Below, piece after piece: positions 1-7,453 of a DNA stretch of 17,272 bases. The stretch is from assembly GCA_024644775.1 (NCBI GenBank), contig JAHEHB010000063.1, forward strand, positions 1 to 17,272. Reading direction: 5' to 3'. Positions within the stretch are counted from its first letter, which is position 1. Each line of letters opens with the position of its first letter. The translations under genes and the position numbers were made by a program. Source of the DNA: Deltaproteobacteria bacterium. GTDB lineage: Bacteria > Desulfobacterota > Desulfobacteria > Desulfobacterales > SURF-15. The notes under the pieces are model-generated. The model had not been told where the DNA came from and searched no databases. It worked only from the letters and a program-made list of their open reading frames with translations.

Positions 1-1
1 A

Positions 2-157
2 TTTCAGGCCGATTTGAGCATAGCTCACCGGTATGCGCGCGGTTGGCCAAACCGTTTTACAAGTGTTGATAGCTTTGATATAAGAATAACCTTAATCCAG
101 TTTGCTTACCGGTTGATTGTGCATGGTAATGCGCCTGATCTGTTATTGTTTAATTAG
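2..157 (+). CDS. C-terminal end of an unrecognised protein (partial)
   Basis: An open frame enters from the left edge and ends at TAG 155-157, giving 51 residues. The composition looks like a real protein: it begins FQADLSIAHRYARGW and ends YRLIVHGNAPDLLLFN, with balanced charged and hydrophobic residues. The next gene starts about 21 bases downstream on the same strand, which fits an operon with the PAP2-type lipoprotein. I do not recognise the family. No membrane helix or catalytic motif can be assigned from so short a piece. The alternative is a chance open frame, but the short gap to a clear gene and the residue mix argue against that. Confidence 0.55.
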   Translation, partial: FQADLSIAHRYARGWPNRFTSVDSFDIRITLIQFAYRLIVHGNAPDLLLFN

Positions 158-178
158 TTAATTTGTTGAGTGCGACTC

Positions 179-991
179 ATGGCGGACAAAGGCATTTCCA
201 TATGTTTACTTTGCATCGCTCTATTGACCAGTCTGCACGGTTGTGCCAATCTTGCCAATGATCGTCTTTGGGGTGAAGATGCAACGCCTTTTCCCGGTTG
301 GCGAATCATACAAAACGCCGCATCTACAGTGGTGCGTTCTCCTGAAACATGGGTGCCCGTAGCGGCTTCATTGGTTCTGCAAATTGATGATATGGACGAG
401 CGGATTTCCGATTGGGCTTCGGATAACACCCCGTTGTTCGGCTCCACGGAATATGCCGATGATGCAAGCGATCATCTAAGCACCGCTGCCGGTGTAGCCT
501 ATTTTGTTACCGCTTTCGTGACTCCCAACGGAAAAGATGAAAAGCCATGGATGAGTAATAAAATAAAGGGGCTCTCTGTCGGGAGTGCGGCGGTATTGTT
601 AACCCACGGAACAACAAGACTATTAAAAAAAACAACCGGCAGAATCAGGCCCGATGAATCCGATGACGAAAGCTTTATTTCAGGACACACCTCAACCGCA
701 TCAAGCTTTACGACCCTGGCTCGAAGGAATCTTGATTATGTTCAATTATCAAGAAAGAAAAAAGCGTTACTGAAAGCGGTTTTCACAGGCATTGCGGCGC
801 TAACCGGATGGGCGCGGGTTGAAGCCGAAAAGCATTTTCTTTCAGATGTCCTTGTCGGTTACGCCGTGGGATACCTAATCAGTGCGACTATCAATGATGC
901 ATTTCTGAGCGACAAGTACAAAAAAAAGACGCATTTTAGAATTGAGCCATCACGAGAAGGGGTTTTCGTGGGGATAAGTCTTATGTATTGA
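179..991 (+). CDS. PAP2-superfamily phosphatase, predicted lipoprotein
   Basis: Probable phosphatase of lipid phosphates or undecaprenyl/isoprenoid pyrophosphates, acting at the periplasmic side of the envelope. I chose ATG 179 over an in-frame GTG at 170 because the lipoprotein signal then starts normally. A hydrophobic stretch ends in a lipobox LHGC with Cys22, and alanine at +2 fits outer-membrane sorting. The three PAP2 motifs are visible: K-x6-RP at about 150-158 (KKTTGRIRP), SGH at 168-170, and R-x5-H-x3-D with R213, H219 and D223. The Pro of the usual PSGH and the Ser of the usual SR are replaced (ISGH, AR), which the family tolerates. It sits between a partial gene and a CDP-alcohol phosphatidyltransferase. 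A role in dephosphorylating the transferase product is possible but is inference. Confidence 0.88.
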   Translation: MADKGISICLLCIALLTSLHGCANLANDRLWGEDATPFPGWRIIQNAASTVVRSPETWVPVAASLVLQIDDMDERISDWASDNTPLFGSTEYADDASDHLSTAAGVAYFVTAFVTPNGKDEKPWMSNKIKGLSVGSAAVLLTHGTTRLLKKTTGRIRPDESDDESFISGHTSTASSFTTLARRNLDYVQLSRKKKALLKAVFTGIAALTGWARVEAEKHFLSDVLVGYAVGYLISATINDAFLSDKYKKKTHFRIEPSREGVFVGISLMY

Positions 992-1102
992 CAGCTAAAT
1001 TGGAACGGGTGTCAAGAACTGTTTTCATCGTAATGGGCTACCGCGGACCGCCGAAAACTCTGTGCATTTCAATAAATCATCGGGAAAGAGAACACGAAAT
1101 AA

Positions 1103-2317
1103 ATGGAAAAAACGGCTATCATATTGGCTGTAAACGATGACGGGCTTCAACCGGTTTTCAGCACGCCCGCTGTTCGGAGACTCATTCTTCTCCTTCGACG
1201 AATGGGGATCGATAGGGTGCATCTGTTCGGTCTTATCCACCCGCTCGTCCCAATCCTTGAAGACCTTGTTCCTGCGCCCAACTTTCATCAGCTGGACGGT
1301 CCCACCGAAGTTGCAAAGGCAGTCAATGCGCTTGTGCTTTCGGACCGGGAAAGGGTTCTGATACTAACTGCAAATCTTGTTATTGATCAGTACTCCCTTT
1401 CCCGTTTTCTATCGGCAGAAAAGAGCAACACGGATCTTTTTATTATGCCGGCCAATGGCGGAAGCGGGACCGATGGTCTGTATTTGGGCGGCCCTTCGGA
1501 TCTGGTGCCGATCCTGAAAGGGTTATGGTCGGCTAACATGTTTCCCGCCGGCATTCGGGATAATGCCCATCGCATCCCGGGGGTGGCCGGGCTTCCCCAT
1601 ACCGTGGGCAGGGAAGATGATCGGATAACGACTTCAGAGGCAAAACTGACTTCAGCCCTATCCGTACAGACGGCCGCCAATGACGGTTTTTTGGCCCGCC
1701 ATTTTGACCGGCGGATTTCACGTTTTTTCAGCAAGCGTCTCTCTCATACCGGTATCGCTCCCAATCAAATCACCCTATGCGGAGTGGCCATCGGGCTTAT
1801 GGGAGCCTTTTTGCTCTCGCAACCCGGCTACTGGTCCCAGCTGTTCGGTGCATTATTATTTCTTTTTTGTGTCATCGTAGACGGTGTCGACGGCGAAGTG
1901 GCCCGTTTGAAATTGCAGGAGTCGCGCTTCGGTCATTACCTGGATATTGTAACCGACAACCTCGTTCACCTTGCGGTTTTTTCAGGAATTGCACTCGGTC
2001 TTTACCGGGCCAGCGGAGATGCGGGCTACTTGCGTGCGCTCGGGTTTCTGATGGGTGGGTTCGGATTGTGTGCGGTGGCCGTCTATGATTGTATTTTACG
2101 TCGGAGACCGGCTGTGGTGAGCTGTTCGTCCAAAACGCTCCGATTGATGGTGCTGTTGAGTAATCGAGATTTTGCCTACCTCATTGTGGTTCTCGCTGCA
2201 GTCCATCGGCTCAACTGGTTTCTGATCGGGGCGGCCGTCGGCAGTTACCTGTTTGCAGCGGCCCTTTGGGCCATCCGGTTTTATGAGAACCGTGGGGTGA
2301 GCCAGAGCGGCGTATGA
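1103..2317 (+). CDS. CDP-alcohol phosphatidyltransferase with N-terminal nucleotidyltransferase-like domain
   Basis: Two-domain protein of 404 residues. Residues about 195-400 form a multi-helix membrane domain with the complete CDP-alcohol phosphotransferase signature DG-x2-AR-x8-G-x3-D-x3-D (D263, G264, A267, R268, G277, D281, D285). Enzymes of this family join a CDP-activated alcohol or diacylglycerol to a second alcohol with release of CMP. Residues 1-190 resemble a sugar-nucleotidyltransferase fold (AIILAV near the start), as in fused inositol-phosphate cytidylyltransferase/phosphotransferase proteins. The glycine-rich G-x-G-x-R nucleotide loop is absent, so this part may not be catalytic. 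The stop overlaps the next start as ATGA (2314-2317), indicating past coupling to a radical SAM gene that is now broken. The ribosome-binding site is weak (purine-rich GGGAAAGAGAA). The exact substrate cannot be read from sequence. Confidence 0.88.
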   Translation: MEKTAIILAVNDDGLQPVFSTPAVRRLILLLRRMGIDRVHLFGLIHPLVPILEDLVPAPNFHQLDGPTEVAKAVNALVLSDRERVLILTANLVIDQYSLSRFLSAEKSNTDLFIMPANGGSGTDGLYLGGPSDLVPILKGLWSANMFPAGIRDNAHRIPGVAGLPHTVGREDDRITTSEAKLTSALSVQTAANDGFLARHFDRRISRFFSKRLSHTGIAPNQITLCGVAIGLMGAFLLSQPGYWSQLFGALLFLFCVIVDGVDGEVARLKLQESRFGHYLDIVTDNLVHLAVFSGIALGLYRASGDAGYLRALGFLMGGFGLCAVAVYDCILRRRPAVVSCSSKTLRLMVLLSNRDFAYLIVVLAAVHRLNWFLIGAAVGSYLFAAALWAIRFYENRGVSQSGV

Positions 2318-2598
2318 CAAAACTCTTTATCATACAACCGTCTCATTATCGGAGCCGGTCCAACTTAACCCTACATAAGACGAAAAAGCATGCGGTGGTC
2401 GGATTGACCCTGCCGTATCTTGCAGCCCTCACACCAAAAGACTGGGACATAACGCTTATCGATGAGCAATTGACGGCGGTTGATTTTAACACGCCAGTCG
2501 ATCTGGTAGCGACTACGGCATAGACCATCAACTCCCTTAGGTCCTATGAAATTTCCGATCGATTCAGAAAACGGGGAATTCCGATGATGATCAGTATT
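2314..2598 (+). pseudogene. 5' remnant of a B12-binding radical SAM gene
   Basis: The frame opens with MTKLFIIQPSHYRSRS and continues with VGLTLPYLAALTP and DITLIDEQLT. This is the typical N-terminal cobalamin-binding-like domain of B12 radical SAM proteins. It ends at TAG 2521-2523 after 69 residues. Reading through the stop, the same frame continues TINSLRSYEISDRFRKRGIP, which is again the expected family sequence. The TAG therefore most likely replaces a TGG tryptophan codon (family pattern T-x-W-T-I-N-S, from memory). Similarity fades near 2590-2600, where the convergent HpnI-like gene ends. The whole radical SAM domain with its CxxxCxxC is gone. The ATGA overlap with the upstream transferase shows the two were once an operon. 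Confidence 0.8.
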
Positions 2599-2612
2599 AA
2601 CCGATTCCGTTT

Positions 2613-3791
2613 CTATTTCGTGCTCGCATCGGCAGTCTCATTAAGGGCGGCCAGTGTTCCGTCATGCAAGAGGCGATAGCGTCGACCCGCCCAGTAAATC
2701 TTGCTTCCCGTATAGGCACCGAAGAAGGTTAGGCCCTCAATCAGGTCCAGCCATAAAAGCAGCCACCAGGAGCGACGCCAATCGGGTAATCGAACCCGCG
2801 ACTGAAGCCGGGCGGCAAGGAATCCCCGAACGGCCGCCACGCCCCCCAGGGTCGCCCAGGACCACCATGAGAGCGGTTGGAGCAGAACCAGGAGCATCGC
2901 CCAGAAAACCGGATAGGTGAGGCCGATACCGAGGAAGCCGGCGCCGTAGGCTCGGCGTACCGTTCTCTTCCAGCGCTGCAGACGTCGGAAGGCTTCCCGC
3001 ATGGACTCCCTCGGCATAAGACAGTCGACCAAATAGGATGGCACCAGGATGCGCAGTCCCAGTGCTGCTGTCCGATGGCCCAGTTCGTAATCGTCGGCCA
3101 GATGATCTAGGAAATGCTTGAAACCATCCAACCGCACCAGAACTTGCCGCGGCACAGCCATGGTATGGCCGATGGCCCACTGGATGCCTGTGTTCCGCAG
3201 CGCGAGCATCCATTGGGGCAGATAGGTGAAGTCGTAGTGCAGGGCAATGAGTCTGGCGCCCAGGGTTTGTGCCCGGATGCCCCGCGGCAGACAGGTGACG
3301 CAGCCCACATCCGGTTTCGCCAATAGCGGGACCAGCCTTTGGAGATAGTCCGGCGCCGCAACGACGTCGGCGTCGGAAAAGAAGAGGTAATCGCCGGCTG
3401 ATTCGCGCCATAGCGCCTCCATAATGCTCGTCTTTCGGTTGGTGCCCCGCAGATCGGCAGGGACCAATCGAATTGGGCGATCCGGAAATTCGTTGCGCAG
3501 ACGTTCGACAACCGAAACAACCGGATCGTCTCGATCGAGTGTACCGACCAGCAGTTCCACCTTGCCGGGGTATTCAACCCGGCAGAACGACGAGAACGCC
3601 TCGTAGGTGTCCTCGCTGCAGCCTTCCACCGGTTTGAGCAGGGAAACGCTAGGCGGAGGGGTGGGAAGTGGCGCAAACTTGGATTTGGAGAAGTGTTGCC
3701 AAGCCCCCAGATGGCCAAGGACGAGGGCGGCCAGGCTAATCAACAGTAAAGTTCCTGTCAGAAACGTTAGGATGGACCAGGCAATCGTCAT
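2613..3791 (-). CDS. hpnI: HpnI-like family 2 glycosyltransferase (ceramide glucosyltransferase/HpnI type)
   Basis: Membrane glycosyltransferase of 392 residues. In hopanoid pathways HpnI transfers N-acetylglucosamine to bacteriohopanetetrol; bacterial ceramide glucosyltransferases share the fold. There is one N-terminal helix (about 5-28), then a cytosolic GT2 domain with LDRDDP (85-90), the DxD motif as SDAD (D140, D142), the acceptor-side D234 in ADDYELG, and the processive-type RxxRW (R270, R273, W274). C-terminal membrane helices follow. I moved the start from an upstream codon at 3860 to ATG 3791 because AAGGA at 3798-3802 lies six bases before it and this removes the overlap with the upstream gene. 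It is the last gene of operon A, 34 bases after the radical SAM gene. Its base composition is visibly more G+C-rich than its neighbours. The lipid acceptor is inferred, not shown. Confidence 0.85.
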   Translation of the reverse strand: MTIAWSILTFLTGTLLLISLAALVLGHLGAWQHFSKSKFAPLPTPPPSVSLLKPVEGCSEDTYEAFSSFCRVEYPGKVELLVGTLDRDDPVVSVVERLRNEFPDRPIRLVPADLRGTNRKTSIMEALWRESAGDYLFFSDADVVAAPDYLQRLVPLLAKPDVGCVTCLPRGIRAQTLGARLIALHYDFTYLPQWMLALRNTGIQWAIGHTMAVPRQVLVRLDGFKHFLDHLADDYELGHRTAALGLRILVPSYLVDCLMPRESMREAFRRLQRWKRTVRRAYGAGFLGIGLTYPVFWAMLLVLLQPLSWWSWATLGGVAAVRGFLAARLQSRVRLPDWRRSWWLLLWLDLIEGLTFFGAYTGSKIYWAGRRYRLLHDGTLAALNETADASTK

Positions 3792-3797
3792 ATAGAA

Positions 3798-3802
3798 TCC
3801 TT
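3798..3802 (-). promoter_or_regulatory. Ribosome-binding site fixing the hpnI-like start
   Basis: AAGGA on the minus strand, six bases before ATG 3791. It favours a 392-residue protein over a longer version starting at 3860, which would overlap the upstream coding region. Confidence 0.7.
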
Positions 3803-3825
3803 CAAAGACCACTGATTCGCAGGGC

Positions 3826-4800
3826 TCAAGACAAGAGGGCGCCTTTTGCCATTTCCACAAATCGTTTCCATGTCCAGGGTTCTTGCGCAGCCCCCCGGCA
3901 AGAATACCAGCAGCGAGTACAGTCGGTACGACTGAAAACCTTCCTGTTCCATTGGCTAAAATGACAAATCGCCGGATGGTCGGAGCAGCGTTTAATCATC
4001 CCATCGGGCGTCACCTGAACCCAATTCAGACCGGCCGTGCAGCCGGGAATGTTTTTTTGGGCAAAAAACGTCGGGATTCTTTCCAGATAGTAATCGCCGG
4101 TGGTAAGATTGCCGAGACGGACCTTGAGTTGCTTCACCTCCCTGATGATGCATTCCAAATCCGGTAGGTACTCCCTTGAAATCATATGCCTATTGTTAGC
4201 GTTTCGCCAGCCGTTGTATGTACTGAAGGAAACGTTTATCCCCATCCTTTCGGCTTGGGACAAAAACTGAGGAATTTCTCGAAAGTTTCCTCTTTTTATC
4301 ACCATGTTGAGGCATACGTTGACGCCGGCCTCACGAAGCGGGGGGATTACCGAAAGAATGTGGGCGGTAAGTTCTGAGAGGCCGCGGTCCCGATCGTGTC
4401 TTTCATCGAAATAGTCAAGAGAAATGGAGAGTTGATCAAGGCCGGCTTCCCACAATTCAACCCCCCGCTCGAAGGTTAACAGCGACCCGTTGGTGACCAG
4501 AGAGATGAACAGAAAACCGAAGCTGCGTCGCAGCGCGTTAATCACCTCGGGAAGGTCTTCCCTGAGGAGCGGTTCGCCGCCGGTAAGGCTTACCGAAAGC
4601 GGCTTGAGCTTTTTCACCACAGGGACGTAGTCCCTTAGCTCGGCAGGTGCAGGCTGTTTCCAGTAATCACAAAAGCCGCACCGGGCATTGCACCGCTTGG
4701 TCACCTCGAGATTGATGTTCAAAAGGCCGCCTGTTGCCAGGTACCTGAAAAATTTGTACCCCCCGACGACCATCTCAGAAAATGCTAATCCTCTGGACAT
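3826..4800 (-). CDS. Radical SAM protein with SPASM/twitch-like C-terminal cysteines
   Basis: Radical SAM enzyme of 324 residues. The cluster-binding CxxxCxxC is CNARCGFC (C37, C41, C44), followed by the SAM-binding GGEP at 74-77. The C-terminal third has six further cysteines (C254, C272, C279, C294, C297, C301), in the manner of SPASM or twitch domains that bind auxiliary iron-sulfur clusters. There is no B12-binding domain. It is not HpnH: the N-terminus and the cysteine-rich tail differ from what I know of that family. AGGGGG lies just before ATG 4800, and the start follows directly on the stop of a tiny upstream ORF (TGA-ATG), which suggests coupling. The next gene in the operon is the HpnI-like glycosyltransferase. 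It presumably modifies a lipid or its head group; the reaction is unknown. Confidence 0.88.
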   Translation of the reverse strand: MSRGLAFSEMVVGGYKFFRYLATGGLLNINLEVTKRCNARCGFCDYWKQPAPAELRDYVPVVKKLKPLSVSLTGGEPLLREDLPEVINALRRSFGFLFISLVTNGSLLTFERGVELWEAGLDQLSISLDYFDERHDRDRGLSELTAHILSVIPPLREAGVNVCLNMVIKRGNFREIPQFLSQAERMGINVSFSTYNGWRNANNRHMISREYLPDLECIIREVKQLKVRLGNLTTGDYYLERIPTFFAQKNIPGCTAGLNWVQVTPDGMIKRCSDHPAICHFSQWNRKVFSRTDCTRCWYSCRGAAQEPWTWKRFVEMAKGALLS

Positions 4801-4914
4801 TCAACCCCCTGCGTTGTGGATATCCCGGTTAACGGTCTTCATTTCACCGGCCGCATTTCGAGCAACAAAAAATAAGCAGATACAGATAACCACTGAAATC
4901 GGTTTTTCTTTCAT
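4801..4914 (-). CDS. Tiny ORF with signal-peptide-like start (37 residues), possibly a truncated secreted protein
   Basis: ATG 4914 to TGA 4801 gives a 37-residue peptide starting MKEKPISVVICICLFFVA and then a short polar tail. The charged N-terminus, hydrophobic core and small residues (NAAG) look like a Sec signal peptide. The stop abuts the ATG of the radical SAM gene. An MMPL transporter scrap lies just upstream. In related clusters MMPL genes are often followed by exported lipid-carrier or lipoprotein-sorting proteins, so this may be the leftover 5' end of such a gene (inference). The ribosome-binding site is weak (GAGAAG). It could also be a chance ORF. Confidence 0.35.
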   Translation of the reverse strand: MKEKPISVVICICLFFVARNAAGEMKTVNRDIHNAGG

Positions 4915-4924
4915 CGTATTCTTC

Positions 4925-5118
4925 TCAGATGGTTCCATTTTCAACACCCGCCCCGACGATTAAGGGAAGGAAAATGCTGTTGGCCAGACTAAAGTGTATC
5001 AAAAAAAGGCACATCAGTCCAATGCCCATATCGTACCCACGACCAACGGCGTCATGACCATCAGGGTATAGACAAGACTCCGGAAAGTGACAAGAAGAAG
5101 AGAGCATATTTTTGACAT
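4925..5118 (-). pseudogene. Frameshifted internal fragment of an MMPL/RND-family transporter (HpnN-like)
   Basis: Two short frames join into one recognisable piece of an MMPL transporter. From ATG 5118 the first reads MSKICSLLLVTFRSLVYTLM and then PLVVGTIWAL before a stop at 5014-5016. The other frame continues at the same place with GLMCLFLIHFSLANSIF and then LPLIVGAGVENG, ending at 4925. RND/MMPL proteins carry exactly this run: a helix with RS-x-x-YTL, then F-x-LAN, then LP-L-x-x-G-x-G-V-x-NG. A one-base deletion around 5017-5023 (TTGGAC where TTGGGAC would restore the frame) explains the break. Both ends of the gene are missing. It lies in operon A after the HpnL-like gene. The C-terminus of another MMPL protein is present at the right edge of the window. 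Confidence 0.78.
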
Positions 5119-5149
5119 GAGACCTATTTTCTTTCCGGTGCGGATCGAT

Positions 5150-6166
5150 TTAGATTTTGCCGCCCGCTTTCGCCTCCCCCTTGGGGACGAGATCTGTTTC
5201 GTGTTTTTTTGCAAGGAGCATTGCATAGAGTAAGAGGCCGACGCCGGCCCAAAAAAGCTGTTCCAGCCGCAGCGCAATCCCGTAGGTCAGCCCCAACGCC
5301 GAAGGAATCCCGACGAGTTTAAATGCGATGACCCGCTTGGCCTCTTGAACACCGATGTTGACAGGGATGGCAAAGCCCAAAAGGTCCATCCAGCTTCCTA
5401 GAAACCAAACGCCGGCTGCTGTTACGAGGGAAGTATTGTCAGTCAACAAGTAGAGAAAGCACCAGCTCTGCAATGTCCCACAAGCCAAGCCCCCCATATG
5501 CCATAGCATCGATAGCGGCAAGTCTTTCGGGTGATCCTCATAAAACTGCTTGAGAGAAAGATCCACCTGGGTGATGTGATGTGATATTTTTTGAAGCGGT
5601 CTGCCGCCGATTCTATGCGCTGACAGCCAGCGTACAACAACACCCAGCTTGCCATATTTTTGAACAATCAGAAATCCGAAGATACCCGTCCCCAAAACAA
5701 TACTTCCCGTTAGCATTGCCATCCAAACCCCGAAGGTCAGATGCAATCCCGGCAAGAGTATAACAGAGCCTAAAATCAGAAAAAACAGCTGAGACAGCGC
5801 ATAGGATAGTTTGCCGATGATTACGCCGGTGGCCGCTTCCGGCCCCTGATGGTAACCGGACAATAAGGCTCCCTTTGTCACCTCCCCTCCCATTCCGGCG
5901 GTCGGGGTCAGATAGTTTATGGAAGACCCCACCAGTCGGATTCGGTATGCTTGAAAAAAAGACAACGACCGATGCGGGCCGGACAGACAGTGCCGCCACC
6001 CCTGCGCATGAAGCAGGTCCGCCCCCCCTTCAATAAAAATTATTAGGATCAGCCCTCCACCCAATTGCACCAGTTCCTGCCATAATTTGCCGAGGCCGAT
6101 TCCCCAGATCAGAACCGCCAACAGGATGACCCCAAAAACAAGATTGAATATATGAAACTTTTTCAT
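5150..6166 (-). CDS. HpnL/AglD-like integral membrane protein (lysylphosphatidylglycerol synthase TM family)
   Basis: Polytopic membrane protein of 338 residues with about eight hydrophobic segments, of the family that includes HpnL, AglD2-type proteins and the flippase half of MprF. Visible family motifs are NYLTPTAGMGGE near the first third and PVNIGVQEA near the C-terminus. Members are thought to move or position lipids across the inner membrane, but many are uncharacterised. I chose ATG 6166 over GTG 6175 because AGGTGAGG lies directly upstream. The GTG would overlap the preceding stop by four bases. Its neighbours are the two-domain CDP-alcohol transferase upstream and the MMPL scrap downstream, so it probably flips the product of this operon (inference). 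A paralogue is at 16030-17088. Confidence 0.85.
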   Translation of the reverse strand: MKKFHIFNLVFGVILLAVLIWGIGLGKLWQELVQLGGGLILIIFIEGGADLLHAQGWRHCLSGPHRSLSFFQAYRIRLVGSSINYLTPTAGMGGEVTKGALLSGYHQGPEAATGVIIGKLSYALSQLFFLILGSVILLPGLHLTFGVWMAMLTGSIVLGTGIFGFLIVQKYGKLGVVVRWLSAHRIGGRPLQKISHHITQVDLSLKQFYEDHPKDLPLSMLWHMGGLACGTLQSWCFLYLLTDNTSLVTAAGVWFLGSWMDLLGFAIPVNIGVQEAKRVIAFKLVGIPSALGLTYGIALRLEQLFWAGVGLLLYAMLLAKKHETDLVPKGEAKAGGKI

Positions 6167-6171
6167 CAACC

Positions 6172-7446
6172 TCACCTGATCTGATATCCAGGTGACTTTT
6201 TGAAATGCCTGCCGAATCGAATCAGGCGAATACCATGAATACCAGCCGTCACGGCAGCCCAGACGGCGACAGCTGCAAAAGTGTACAAGGGAAATCCCAG
6301 CAAAAAACCGATTGTAAACATTAAAGTGTAAATATTGCGTCGCCCGGCGATGCGCCTAAAGGCCGCATCAAAAGGACTGAACAAATCAATGGATTTACCG
6401 AACCATTTCCCGGCCAAGGTATAGCAGATGTTATCGGCCATATCGGATACAACCAGCAATGCCGCTATATAGGCCGGCAGATGAGGAACGGATGCAGTAG
6501 CGCCGAGACCGACTGCCAACGCGATATACCAGCTGTTTTCATTGAAATAGTCGATCAGCGCTTCATGCCGGCCGAACCGGGTAAAGTGCAGTTTCGTCCG
6601 CGCCAGTTTGCCGTCCACGCCATCTAATATACCCACGATAAAGGCTCCGACAACGCCCGGAATAATATATCCGTGCCAGAACAAATAGGCAACGCTGATG
6701 CCAACAGCCACACTGAACAAAGTAACCATATTGGGGGTAACCGGGGTATTTAATAGAAACAAGGTCAGTGCATTTTCAAAGGGAGGATGAATATATTCTG
6801 CGGGCAAATCCAATACCTTCTTTTGCTGACTTTTAATCAATTCCCGAGTCGCTTCCCGTGCCGTATCCTTAGAACGCACTTCTAGAAAATAGGGGGTCAA
6901 ATTTCCCCGAATTGTCGGATGAAATGGGTCCATATCCTCGGGGAAAAGGGCTGCGGCCACACGGACCAGTGGAGCGGTTCCCCGATCGGCCCAGATTTGA
7001 AGATCTTCTTTTGTCAGAAACCCCGCTCGAATCATTTGGCGTTTTTTGTCTGTACAGTCCATATAGGCAATGGTGGTTTCCGAAGCAAAAGCCAGCACCT
7101 TTATAATTCTGGGGTCTATGAGATGGGCTGCGTCAATGTACAGAAACGGCTGTACAAAATCAGACAGGGTCAGGATTGTTTTCGGAACGGTATCTGTCAT
7201 CCGAATGTATGTTAATGTCAAATTCCCTTGCCATTTTTTAAGATCCAAACGGGAAGTTTCTCGGTCCAGAAGCACCACCGTTCTTTTGACCCCCAGCTTG
7301 TCGAGATGGAAAAGCGTTCTTGAAATGAGGGGGATACCTCCCACCGTCTCCCATTTGCCGGAATGGATGGCATCGAGAATCGTCAGCAGCGACGGAGGCG
7401 TTTCTGTGGAATTCAGATTAGCGACGGCGGACCTTTCTAAAGACAT
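6172..7446 (-). CDS. Two-domain CDP-alcohol phosphatidyltransferase with variant active-site motif
   Basis: Protein of 424 residues. The N-terminal part (about 1-205) resembles a nucleotidyltransferase (GGIPLISRTLFHLDKLGV; YIDAAHLID around 103-111) but lacks a G-x-G-x-R loop. The C-terminal membrane domain begins near residue 235 and carries DGVDGKLAR (D275, D278, A282, R283) and then G292. At the canonical third and fourth aspartate positions it has A296 and Y300; D299 and E303 lie three residues later. Either the motif has a three-residue insertion or the catalytic site is altered. I chose ATG 7446, with AGGA upstream, instead of an earlier start that would run into the oxidoreductase gene; the gap is seven bases. 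It likely attaches an unusual alcohol to a lipid phosphate. Paralogous in layout to the gene at 1103-2317. Confidence 0.85.
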   Translation of the reverse strand: MSLERSAVANLNSTETPPSLLTILDAIHSGKWETVGGIPLISRTLFHLDKLGVKRTVVLLDRETSRLDLKKWQGNLTLTYIRMTDTVPKTILTLSDFVQPFLYIDAAHLIDPRIIKVLAFASETTIAYMDCTDKKRQMIRAGFLTKEDLQIWADRGTAPLVRVAAALFPEDMDPFHPTIRGNLTPYFLEVRSKDTAREATRELIKSQQKKVLDLPAEYIHPPFENALTLFLLNTPVTPNMVTLFSVAVGISVAYLFWHGYIIPGVVGAFIVGILDGVDGKLARTKLHFTRFGRHEALIDYFNENSWYIALAVGLGATASVPHLPAYIAALLVVSDMADNICYTLAGKWFGKSIDLFSPFDAAFRRIAGRRNIYTLMFTIGFLLGFPLYTFAAVAVWAAVTAGIHGIRLIRFGRHFKKSPGYQIR

Positions 7447-7453
7447 GAGATTC

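Noticed and set aside
2737..3411. 224-codon minus-strand open frame in another phase of the HpnI-like gene
   Set aside because: Shadow frame in a G+C-rich gene; the overlapping frame carries all glycosyltransferase motifs.
3826..4800. Radical SAM gene as HpnH
   Set aside because: The N-terminus and the six-cysteine C-terminal region resemble SPASM/twitch proteins and not the HpnH pattern I know.
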